This document shows positions 36,101 through 46,000 of a stretch of 64,000 nt of DNA, in pieces. The number at the start of each line of letters is the position of its first letter. Within the stretch, counting starts at the first letter, position 1. The position numbers and the translations under genes were made by a program. The notes beneath the pieces are model-generated. The model was not told the origin of the DNA. It ran no database searches and saw only the letters and a list, made by a program, of their open reading frames with translations. The stretch is from Haemonchus contortus. Taxonomy: Eukaryota > Nematoda > Chromadorea > Rhabditida > Trichostrongylidae. The DNA is taken from contig LS997562.1 in NCBI GenBank assembly GCA_000469685.2, positions 42,174,345-42,238,344 on the forward strand, given 5' to 3'.

Positions 36101-39100
36101 TTGCCGGAGAGGAAAGGGGAACTTTTCCTCATTGCCTTGCGTTCGATTTGAAACCTTGAATACATTCAGACTCCTCTGCTCTGATCTGCCTTTTTTGACA
36201 AATTCTTTGAAATTTAGCAATTTTGCAAAATCGTTGCGCAGTTGGCATTGACAGGTTGTGCTCTATACAGTAGTATACTTGATGGTGGGGAATTCAGTGA
36301 AATCTAATATATCCCTGGGACGCCCCTTCATGGTTTACTTGTCGGCCCCGTTTTTGATGAAGTTTTTGGTTCGAGTTTTTTTTTTGCAATGTTTTACTTT
36401 TTATTGACCCATACGCCGCACACCGTTTGGGGAGAGTGAAGATCAAGGGAACTTCGATAAAGGCCCAAGGTTCAAGATTCACAGCTGACCAATCGACTGT
36501 GGTAACCTTCACTTACGGTCTTTTATTAGTAACCAGTTGGGCTATGCACGCTAACGCGCGCATCATATTAATTAATCAATTAATTGATCTGGGTACACAG
36601 TGCTGCGATTATGAAATCAAAAGCAATGCTCGACATTAAAGTTACCATAATGATTGGCTCAAAGAACTCACTCCGTGAGAGAATAGAAAGAGCTCAATCT
36701 ATCGCTACTACACTGGTGTGCAAAACTTAGGGACGAAAGCAACTTTTGATCGCTGTACCTCTGCCAAGCAGCAGAACTCGGTGAAATTCATACCATACCA
36801 AGAGATGACCACAACGGTATTGCACAGAAAGCAACTGACAGAAATTCGAAATAAGACGAAAAGATATGACATTTTTATTCAAAGGCACTGATTTCACATA
36901 GGTCTTCACATTTCATCCTGGTCCTTCAAGAAAAGCGACGCGGTTCCTAATAGGGTGTGTGATCACCACGGACAGCAATACATGCTCTGCAACGCGATCC
37001 CATACTTTCCACGAGGTTGGTAATGAGTTCCTGTGGTAGAGCATTCCACTCCTCTCTCAGCGCAATTGACAACTGCTGGATGGTCACTGGTGCATTTGGA
37101 CGTGCTGCAATGCGTCTACCCAGTGCATCCCACACGTGCTCGATGGGATTTAGGTCGGGGGAACGGGCAGGCCACTCCATTCGCCGGATATCCTCTTGTG
37201 CCAGGAGTTCCTCCACCTGTGCTGTTCGGTGCGGTCGCGCATTGTCGTCCATGAAAATGAATTCAGGGCCCACTGCAGCCCTGAAAAGACGCACATGAGG
37301 AAGGAGTACCTCGTCACAGTAACGCTGACTGGTAAGGGTTCCACGCTCAAAAATATGGAGGTCAGTACGGCTATGCGTCATGATGCCTCCCCACACCATA
37401 ACACCTCGACCACCAGAACGGTCCCGTTCGACGATGTTTCTGGGAGTGTTGCGTGTTCCCACCTCTCGCCATATAAGGGTGCGTCCAGAATCACTACTCA
37501 GACTGAATCTGCTCTCATCCGAAAAGAGCACGCGGCTCCATTCTTCATCGGTCCACTCGCTATGCTCCTGGCACCACCCTAAACGGTCTCGCCGATGCGC
37601 GAGGGTCAAAGGAACACATCGTAGCGGTCGTCGGGCGAACAGACCGCCACCGTGCAGTCGTCGTGCTACTGTGGTGCGTGAGATGGCTCGCCTTGAGGTC
37701 CTGTTAAACGTCATTGCAATCACCGAAGCTGGTTGACGTGGATCTCTTCTTGCCTGCTGCACAATGTAGCGGTCATCCCTTGGTGTGGTTGATCTTGGTC
37801 GACCACCTCCTCTCCTTTGGGCAGCAGTACCAGTGGTTTGGAATGCTCTCCATGCACGTGAAACAACGCTGTGAGCGATGCCGAGCTCCTGGGCCACACT
37901 GGTCATAGTTCGACCCTCTTCCAGTTTCCCGATGATCCTTCCTCGTGTGAAGTCATCCAGATGGCGTCTGTGGGACATGATGCATAGAAGGACACCGCAA
38001 CAGTACTTTGTAGCAACTCACTGATTTCAAAATTTTGTTTTCTGTTACCTATCAACTGCCTCGATTTGCGCGGGCAGCAATATTTCGCGCCTTATTTGAA
38101 CTATCCCTCCACGAGGGAGAGTCCAGCTCCCTGTGCATACCCGTTGCAGGTCTGGCAATATACTCACACACTTTCATTTATTTCCACTCAGTCCTTGATG
38201 CTTTATGTTACATTATCCATTTCGTCCCTAAGTTTTGCACACCAGTGTATTAATTGCATGTGCTCACCATTTCTAGGGTCCGGTATCTTCTCCCCGAAAA
38301 CGGCGTCGCGTCTCGAAGAAGAGGATTTGAATTTCCAGTGGGAGGATAGGGTTGCCGCCCCGCGACCTTTGCCGCTCGCCTTGGGAATTCGGGGGAGAAG
38401 TTCTGGCTCCCCCATCTCTATGAGCAAAGTCTTCTAAAAAAAGGCGTAGAGGCTCTTTTTATCTTGATGATAAGCAGACTGCGGAATAAGTGGATATTAT
38501 CAATGGGGGCTTTTCTCTTAGGATATATCATTAGTAGAGGCTCCTTGCGGTTGGATAACTTTTCTAGCATATAATATAAAAGCGAAGAGTAAAAGATCCC
38601 TCATTGAGTCACAAACCTTGCTCGGTAGCGCTCACAATATGACAGCAATTAATGAAATGAACTTTTATAGCTTCACAGTGAAGAAGCTCTAATCGATCCC
38701 TATCACTGCACTCACCACTAACTTATTGTTACCCTACTTTACCGTCCCGGCTAATCGAATAAACATACTAAAGAACCAAAACCATAGACCCCGCACCCTC
38801 GCTGCGGTGCCGTTTACGGCGGGCACCTCCGCCACGGTGCCGTCCATGGCGGACACCACCGCCACGGTGTCGTCCACGGCGGGCACCACCTCTCCGGTAC
38901 CGTCCATGGCGGGCACCACCGCCCCGGTGTCGTCCACGGCGGGCACCACCGCGACGGTGCCGTCTATGGCGGGCACCACCGCCACGGTGTCGTCCACGGC
39001 GGGCACCACCTCTCCGGTGCCGTTCACGGCGGACACCACCTTTCCGGTGCCGTTCATGGCGGACACCACCTCTCCGGCGCCGTTCACGGCGGACACCACC

Positions 39101-40511
39101 TCTCCGGCGCCGTTCACGGCGGACACCACCTTTCCGGTGCCGTCCATGGCGGACACCACCTCTCCGGCGCCGTTCACGGCGGACACCACCTCTCCGGCGC
39201 CGTTCACGGCGGACACCACCTCTCCGGCGCCGTTCACGGCGGCCACCACCTCTCCGGTACCGTCCATGGCGGGCACCACCGCCACGGTGCCGTTCACGGC
39301 GGGCACCACGTCTCCGGTGGCGTTCACGGCGGGCACCACCGCCACGGTGTCGTCCATGATCGGTCTTCTGTGTGTTGAAGGCTGTCGAACTGTTGGGACA
39401 GAAAGGAGCTAGTTCAATGAAAAACGGCTCAGAAGAATGTTCCTCCCACCTGCTCAACGAATGCTAATGCAGCCTCTCCATGAATACTTCTAACCGAAAG
39501 GTTCATTAATTAGGAGTGGTTCTATCCGAGCCGTTTCAATATGTTCTTTCTTGTCGTAAAGTGCATATCGGAAATACAAAAATGAGGTATCTAAAAGGAG
39601 GCCATAGTATAATGTTATTATTAAAATATAGAAACTTTTTTGTCCTACAGAAACAGAGAACCCTTGAAAGAGGTTACCTATTACCTGAACCATATATCAG
39701 CTGAGAAACTGTTGCTGAGCACAGAGAGCTCCATAATGTCCTGTACAGTTACCTCCACCTGTACCGGAATCGGTTGTGGTTGTGGGATTTCTGATCTGAA
39801 AAGAAAGATAAATTCAGCAAGCTGTTCATTCTAATCTTTTTACTATTGCCCGAAAGTGTTTGAATTTGCCGTTTTATACGATACGTACCGGTGATTCGGA
39901 AGCTTCTCTTACTTCATCAAACGCTATGTTGGGGAACCCTTTCTCGTGGAGCAAAGGGTGGATAGTGTCACTGTCAAGCGGCTTTAATACTGTAGAAAAG
40001 ATACGGTGATCAAATGCTTCGTAGGTATCTCCTAGAGTCTCACATCATATCTGAACCTGATTGGGGGCCGAAATGAATTCCTGTAGATTTCACCAGCATA
40101 CATAGATGATTGAGCAAAAGCCTCACCCCTTTGTTTCTGTAAAAAATGATCCAAGCATTCAGTGGTACATCTTCTTGTGAAGGCATAAGTAAGCTAGTGT
40201 GGAGCGCGTTCGTATGTACTGTGCCATATACGTGTTTAAACACTCACCGGCACCTGGGTGTAGTTCGGATGCGGCTCAAAAAGGGATTGAACAACGCCAG
40301 ATACTCTACTTTTTTCTTTAACCTATCAAGTTTCCTTTGTGAAAGGCTGAAGGTCTCAGAACGCTTGAAACTGAAGGGAATATCTTGACTGAACTAACCT
40401 GCTGTAGTTGGCCATGATTGTATCGACAATTTCACTAGGTGTCATCCCGGTTTTAGAGCATTGACTTGCTGCCATTCGTATCACAGAAAATATCACTGTT
40501 AAAGGCATCAT
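30143..40511 (-). CDS. Cys-loop ligand-gated anion-channel subunit, 15 exons
   Basis: Exons in gene order: 40511-40399, 40305-40248, 40136-40094, 39989-39885, 39790-39685, 35890-35806, 35209-35090, 34743-34675, 34597-34466, 32771-32694, 31461-31342, 31277-31155, 31099-30920, 30676-30521, 30220-30143. All phases agree; 521 aa. The extracellular domain has IWHDQRLAF and an intact Cys-loop, C217 to C231 with 13 residues between ([15 protein letters not shown]). M1 follows YGFYILQ. The M1-M2 linker has PAR (327-329), the mark of anion-selective channels. M2 contains [12 protein letters not shown], then [14 protein letters not shown] and M3. A basic-rich M3-M4 loop precedes M4 ([10 protein letters not shown]). 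There are no loop-C cysteines, unlike GluCl and glycine receptors. The M2 text suggests the nematode amine/acetylcholine-gated chloride group (inference). Expected in neuronal or muscle plasma membrane as a pentamer. The boundaries of exons 2 and 4/5 were set by phase and are less certain. Confidence 0.87.
32908..34168 (+). mobile_element. Full-length mariner in channel-gene intron, broken transposase
   Basis: 1261 bp with matching 28-bp termini (TTAGGTTGAGTCATAAGTCC and, inverted, GGACTTATGACTCAACCTAA). TA flanks it at 32906-32907 and 34169-34170. It lies in the intron 32772-34465 of the channel gene, antisense to it. Its terminal sequence differs from the mariners at 24650 and 62180, so it belongs to another lineage. 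The perfect ends suggest an insertion younger than the decay of its reading frame would imply. Confidence 0.88.
33079..34091 (+). pseudogene. Mariner transposase (DD34D type), frameshifted
   Basis: The reading starts [14 protein letters not shown] near 33079 and soon meets stops. The first catalytic region near 33525 (VTRG-like instead of TGDE) is damaged. The C-terminal part is open at 33705-34019, with HDNARPHIA (second aspartate), [11 protein letters not shown] (third aspartate) and then LDGQEF. After a stop near 34017 a short tail ([14 protein letters not shown]) follows. The order and spacing are those of mariner transposases, which cut and paste DNA at TA sites. Several frameshifts and stops make this copy inactive. 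Confidence 0.8.
36711..38247 (-). mobile_element. Tc1-like transposon with perfect 28-bp TIRs
   Basis: 1537 bp between TA dinucleotides (36709-36710 and 38248-38249). The first 28 bases (CACTGGTGTGCAAAACTTAG plus GGACGAAA) are repeated exactly in inverted form at 38220-38247. It contains one intact transposase gene. It is inserted in the 3.8-kb intron 35891-39684 of the channel gene, with its transposase on the same strand as that gene. Perfect termini plus an uninterrupted frame point to recent movement (inference). Confidence 0.93.
36947..37978 (-). CDS. Tc1-type DD34E transposase, intact
   Basis: An open frame of 343 codons, the usual Tc1 transposase length. The N-terminal half has paired helix-turn-helix regions (residues 1-50 and about 65-115) joined by a GRPR linker (59-62), which bind the inverted repeats. 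The catalytic DDE domain is complete: D154 in [11 protein letters not shown]245 in MDDNARPH and E280 in [12 protein letters not shown], with 34 residues between the last two. The middle has the conserved GGVMVWGG-like stretch ([12 protein letters not shown], 189-200). The enzyme excises and reinserts the element at TA in the nucleus. The ATG at 37978 is upstream of all domains and the frame closes at 36947. No stop or frameshift is seen. It is GC-richer than the surrounding intron, consistent with recent arrival. Confidence 0.93.
   Translation of the reverse strand: MSHRRHLDDFTRGRIIGKLEEGRTMTSVAQELGIAHSVVSRAWRAFQTTGTAAQRRGGGRPRSTTPRDDRYIVQQARRDPRQPASVIAMTFNRTSRRAISRTTVARRLHGGGLFARRPLRCVPLTLAHRRDRLGWCQEHSEWTDEEWSRVLFSDESRFSLSSDSGRTLIWREVGTRNTPRNIVERDRSGGRGVMVWGGIMTHSRTDLHIFERGTLTSQRYCDEVLLPHVRLFRAAVGPEFIFMDDNARPHRTAQVEELLAQEDIRRMEWPARSPDLNPIEHVWDALGRRIAARPNAPVTIQQLSIALREEWNALPQELITNLVESMGSRCRACIAVRGDHTPY
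38800..39360. repeat. 30-bp GC-rich minisatellite, about 18 units
   Basis: Tandem units of the type GGCGGACACCACCTCTCCGG plus (T/C)GCCGTTCAC, with substitutions mostly at fixed positions. Because 30 is a multiple of three, each frame is periodic and several stay open across the array. The plus strand (38726-39412) would encode a Thr/Ser/Pro/Ala-rich 10-residue repeat ([14 protein letters not shown]), and the minus strand has two long frames. The array lies in an intron of the channel gene, so I treat it as non-coding. Confidence 0.9.
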
Positions 40512-41284
40512 CTCCTTGAATCGTCACTTTAAAGCTCTCTGGGCTCCTTTTATTTAAAATTTACAGACGTACGATTCATTTCAATTGCATTTTGATATTA
40601 CCTCCAATGAATACGTATAACTTATGCAGTAAAGAGTAGGACTTCAAAATAAAACCTGCAGAAAACTTATGTAGAGGGAAGATTCAGAAGAGAGATAGGC
40701 TAAGAGAGAGAGGATGAAGGAGGACCACTCCGAGATTGGTGTATTTGCTTGCTTTGAATTAAAGCCATTTGAGTAGTGGAACTGATTAGATGAAACAGGT
40801 AGTAAGAGTTCTGATGCGGTTGAGCCAATGGCGAAGAAATTTTGAAAAATAGTAAAAATTCAGAAAATGCAACCTTTTCTCTAGACCCTCATCATCACGA
40901 TTAGTCCACTTGAGTATGGAGAGTGAGTACAGTATCCCTACAGTACGCCCTACATTGAAAACCCGGGCCACAGATGGCGCTGTTTTCCAAACGTTCTAAA
41001 AGTGGACACGCCCGTAAATCGGTTTTTTTCAACGGCGATAGCTATTATAAAGACGTTGAGCACTTATTATGTATGCCCTTTGTAAGGCATTTCTGAATGC
41101 GTTTCGCCTCATGCACCTTATTATAGGGCCATAGCTTTGCTCTTGTGAGTGAGCTACAAAGCCATCTCTTCCTTGTGATGTCTATGAGGACGTAGCAGAT
41201 AAAGCCGAATTTCGTTCAGCATATTTGAACCATAATTACAAGAATAACTACATTCTTATCGAATATACTGCAGCAGTACGGTCC
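40512..41284. other. Upstream region of channel gene
   Basis: This probably contains the minus-strand promoter of the channel gene; no specific element was identified. A mildly GC-rich patch with GGGCCACAGATGGCGCTG lies at about 40966-40983. No exon was recognised. Confidence 0.3.
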
Positions 41285-41660
41285 AAAGACACCTATTACC
41301 TTTATCATCTGTCGTCCCATTGAACATTCAGTGGAATCTCGTCACTTGATGGACTTTGGGCACAACATTTCAACATTGCGTCCAGCGCTGCAAAACTTTG
41401 ACTGTTGATCGGCCCATCTGATCTCCGTTCGTTGAAGGAGCTTGAACTAGTGGACTTCCCTCTGCATTTGCGTGAGTCGCAAACTTTCAGCATTGCCCTT
41501 TTCTCTCCACGTTGAATGACGCCGATGGCATGCTCATCCGGCATACGTAGAGTACAAATCTCTTATACGAAAATCAAAGCAGGAAGGTCCACATTGTTGA
41601 AAAGTTGGGTGTGGGGCCGGATGCTCTCTGTGCAACTCCTTTGACCTTCTACTGACAAAT
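41285..41660 (-). mobile_element. RTE-like retrotransposon fragment, C-terminal region and 3' end
   Basis: On the minus strand it matches the region after the RT domain of the element at 1-3440: VDLPALIF, DEHAIGVIQRGEKRAML (compare [17 protein letters not shown]) and a NERRSDG stretch. It then skips most of the C-terminus and ends with GGGACGACAGATGATAAAGG, the counterpart of that element's 3' tail. It is an internally deleted, 5'-truncated insertion. The 79-codon frame at 41305-41544 is part of it. Confidence 0.72.
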
Positions 41661-42880
41661 GAAGAACATGCAAAATTCACTGTCATGTTCAAGTTTTGCA
41701 GTTAGTGTATAAGCATTTGCAATCGCAAATTCCATAACTTCGTTCCGAGTGTCTAGGCTATTTACATAATGGGTAATAAAATTTAATTATACAAATTGTC
41801 ATGGTGTTTACCTTTTTTGTTGTCCAAAACAGACGAAGGCCATGAGTTTTTGACTTCTTTTGGGTGATATTTGCTATTTCTATGGGAAGCTGACAAAATG
41901 TCGTGAAAGGAACACTGCTAAGCTTTAGTTTCAGATGGATAAAAGTTTTGGAGTGGAGGAAGCCGCGCAGAAATATGAACAGCAATTACCCTCGGACGAA
42001 CGCCAAAGCCTCGAATGAAATGAAGGTCAAAAGCTCAGGGTAGCTCTTATGAGCCTAACCTTATCGGAACGCTACTCATAACTTTTCGGCAATGTCGATT
42101 GCTTGCTGTGCTCTTATCGTAGTAGTGAAAGTTCTCAAACGCACTTATCTTCTCCCCTATTCTTAAAATGGAACGCGAGAAGGCAAAGGGATCATACATC
42201 GGTGAGGAAGTGCTTGAGTTCCGAAGAAAGTTCGTGGGCAATTCAATAGCGAAATGATTCAAACACATCTTCAACCTAAAAGGTTAAAATCAATGATTGT
42301 TGACATTACGGCTTTTCTGGAGTTTGGGAGAGAGTGTACAGGAAGTGAATGTCGGAAGAAGTGATGTTCATAGAACTCTCGATTAATACTTTCCAGTCGA
42401 ATTAACGGTGCACCTTCACGGCGTACTTAAAAAAGTAAACATCCTTCTAGCCCACATAGCAGTAGTTTAATGTGCTCCGAAGCTCCTGAAGAGAAATTCT
42501 GTTTTGTTCTTTATTACTTTACTCACCTATTTAATTTTTTTGAACTTCTAACTGTCAATAAATGTACATATAGTGAACATATAACGTGATAGGAATAACC
42601 AAAATTCAAAGAAAAGAGTTTCATAAAAAAGACTCTCAATGAAGCGAAATTTGAAAAGAAAAAAGAAATTAGCTAGAAAGAGGAATAATGAGAGGGAAAG
42701 GCGGGTGAGAAGAAATTCTCCTAACTCTAGAGCATATAGGCTCAATAATACCATATCGACTTCTGCCATTAGTCAGGTCATCCCATTAACGAAATGGCTT
42801 CCGGAAATTATGTACCGAACGCTGAGCTTGAACAGCATACTGCGAAAAAAGAAGATGACATTTTCAGACCTTCATGGATA
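41661..42880. other. Intergenic stretch without supported gene
   Basis: Open frames of 73-90 codons on both strands (41758-41985, 42047-42274, 42548-42769, 42639-42911) lack motifs and exon-like boundaries. No repeat recognised. Confidence 0.35.
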
Positions 42881-42883
42881 TAC

Positions 42884-43090
42884 AGCTGGGAGGAGGTGGT
42901 GTAGTGACTAGTGGGGTTCGAATCCTCGGTCAATATCTGCCAGACAAACCATGCCTTTCATCCCTCTGGGGTCGGTTCATTGGTACCAGACTCATCTACG
43001 AGGATGGGAGCATTGACTTGTCCATCGGCTGGCCATCACACGTCCTTGTATACGCCACATACGCATCCAATACGGCACTACGATTCTGAA
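42884..43090 (+). repeat. tRNA-derived SINE-like sequence
   Basis: GGAGGAGGTGGTGTAGTGAC followed closely by GGGGTTCGAATCCTC gives a good pol III B box (GGTTCGAATCC) and an A-box-like start, but the spacing is too short for a complete tRNA. A GC-richer tail of about 140 bp follows without a gene. Best read as a SINE with a deleted tRNA head. Confidence 0.4.
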
Positions 43091-46000
43091 TAGTTTCGAA
43101 CACGGGGCGCATCCTTTAAACGAGGTTGATTAAAGCACAGAGACCTTATCTTCTTTTCCTAGGAGTGAAAATCTGAATGAAGTGTGAAGGACATGGGCAG
43201 TGGATAGAAGATGGATGCACTGCTTTCTCAGTTTGACCCTTTGAATTGCTACTTTCTCGTAAGGATAGCGGAACCCAACAATCCGCTGAATATGGGATTT
43301 CATATTTATTGCTGTGCTAGATTTGGGAATTCAAGTTTTTGAGTGGGCCTCGTTCTCGCTATTGAATCGTGTGTGCGTCAAATATTGCTGTTGCATTTAC
43401 ATAATACCGATTCATGAATAAAGAAATCAGTAAATCATTCATGGGTGTAAACATCATCAGGATGGATAGGTCCAGGTGGGCCCGGTAGAGGAGAGGGAAG
43501 GAGTAAATCCGTTTCTATGTGATATGGTGTGATATGGTCGATGATTGAGTTCATTAGGGCCAATCGTCACTCATATACGTAATGCCACTATACGGCTTCA
43601 TTAGAGCAGATCTCTGGTCGTAAAGCTTTAGCAAAAAAGGCTCTGCAGTCTGTGGAAGTAAGATGGAGTTAGTGAGAGAGGTTGGAGAGCGGAAGTCGAA
43701 GGCGTGTCACGTCAGCAGTCGCGTAGGCAAGTGGGATTGTCATGGAGGTGTCAGTAACCCATATAAGCTAAAATATCCGGTCTCGGAGAAAATACCGGAA
43801 ATGGCTCGGCTTTCAGCTCAGTGTGTTTGAATGGAAGTTCTGATAGCTCCGACTGGTAAAAAACTCGCATAACAAGTGAGCTTGAAAACTACAGCGGTTA
43901 TCCGAGCATAAGGGACTAAAGGGATGAAAAGTAGCAGCTGCTTCGATATCGTCTATATTTTTGGGATTCTATTCCACTCAATGGGAACTTTTCACGGATG
44001 GCAAACTTATTGGGCTTTTTGCACGTGGAGGGACGTGCATTTCTTGGAAACGGAAAGTTCTCGTTCTAGTGAACGCTTCTCTCCCTTTGTGCCCATATTT
44101 GCGAATTTATGAACGCATGCAGGGCATTTATGGCCGCAGCACACACTACGAATTATGAGTATGCCTTTCATACCCTTTTGCTTTCATCAATATTTTTGAA
44201 ATTCAATTCCAAATTTGCAAGAACAAACTGTTGTTGGTGGAATGAGTATTGAAAAAGGTCGCTATGATTGAACCAAGCGGTTGGGAGAAAAGAATTAGTA
44301 TTTTTGATAAAAAAATCCATTTAAGAATGCTAGGTAAAGTAACAGACGGTCAGATTAAATTATTCGAAGGAATTCCCCTGTAGTGAATGGAAATGAGAGA
44401 TTCTGACTGAATAGGGTTGAGGTGGAAAATTGTGGTGATGATGTTGATGTTGATCGTGACATTAATGATGTTTATTCGAAGAAGGATAGGGAGGGTTATG
44501 CTCATGGAAGGGTAAATGGGTGGTATCGATGTATGGGGTGCAGGCTTAAACCTAAAATCTGAACAGGGCGGAGAGGGAACTAGAGCGGTATGAGAAGCTC
44601 ACACAGGTGTTAGTGCTGAACATATGATCAGTGTGGTCCTGGCAACTCTGAAGTGAAGTTGATTGCATAGTGCATCTGGGAGGAATCTAAAATCTCGGCG
44701 GAGCTACATTCTACTCACTACTAGTTAGTTCATTAAGTTAGTTCATTGCAGCATTTGCATGGAATGAAGTTTTTCGAAGCTTTCATTATACATATAAGCT
44801 CATATAGCACTTAGGATGGTGTTAAGTAGCAATTACTGAGTGAGATGGGAGTAAGTACTTGTTTTTGTTCGATAGGATATGATGCTGTCGCATCCGAATG
44901 CACTTCTGAGAAAGTCATTTAGCCGATCTCCAACCGGTGAATGTAGTTCTTCGTATCATATCGTGCCCCATTGCTTGCTCAAGCGTACGTCCTGTAAGAT
45001 CACTTCAACTAGGTATGGGTATTATAGTGGGTATCACTCTCGCCCATACTTTGAGGTAGGGGCTCCTGCTGAGATCACTGAAAGTGAACTTTTTTCGCCA
45101 GTTAGTGTGGCCTAACATATATAAATATGAATATTTATTTATTTTGCTGCAGTCTTTCCGTATGTATCTATCCTTAAAATGCTGAAGGAAAAAGGAAAAG
45201 CGGAAAAGCCGCTATGAGGCATGTCAAAAGACCTAACTATGCAGTTGATACCCCAATTTTGCAGAATTGGCGAACCGACTTCAATATATGAATAAAAACT
45301 GAGCACAAAAATGGTTGAAAAACATGTGCATGGCATATTCCTTTCAGAGTAACGGACTTGATATCAGTGATTGGAAGACGATTTGAGAAGGTGCATTCGG
45401 CAGAATATTATTCATTTGAAAGACGCCGTACTCGTGGAGCTATAAGTAGGAGGTATTATTATACCTCAGATGACTACTCTTTGCTCGCGCTGTGTATTTG
45501 ATCTTCGGTTGTATGTGCAGATATGGTTGATAGTGAACCATCCTCTGATACTGTCACCGATCGAATGTAGTCGGCTCAAATATGTAAATGAAATGCAAAG
45601 GTGGTTTGTCTCAGATGAGTTGGACATGAAGTGGCTCTAGAAGTGGCTAGTTGTGGGCGTGATAGCTTCCACCACCACATCTAGAACGGGAGCACTCGGA
45701 ACTTCATTACCCAGTCAGGACGGGAGTAAAATACAAAGAGAGGGGAGTAGTTTGATCCAGTAAAAGGAAGGGATATAACTGCGTTTTCTCAGTGCAGTGC
45801 CCCCACTTTGAGATTGAGACAGATGTTGGAATTATTCAAAGTGATGTTCAAATTTGCGAATTTTATAATTTGGTCTGGTTTATAAATATTAGTATTTTAT
45901 AATAGTCCTTACCAGGGTGCTTTTGAGAGATGTTTTTGCCCATTTCTTACCCGGGTCAGAACAAATCTACGTAGGCATAATTCGAAAGCAGGGCTGGCAA

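Noticed and set aside
36294..36639. Frames with possible signal-peptide text upstream of the channel exons
   Set aside because: The true N-terminal exons of the channel were found at 39685-40511 with consistent phase, so these are intron sequence.
38734..39457. Two long minus-strand frames (207 and 229 codons) with Gly/Arg or Val/Gly repeats
   Set aside because: They are alternative frames of the 30-bp minisatellite inside a channel-gene intron.
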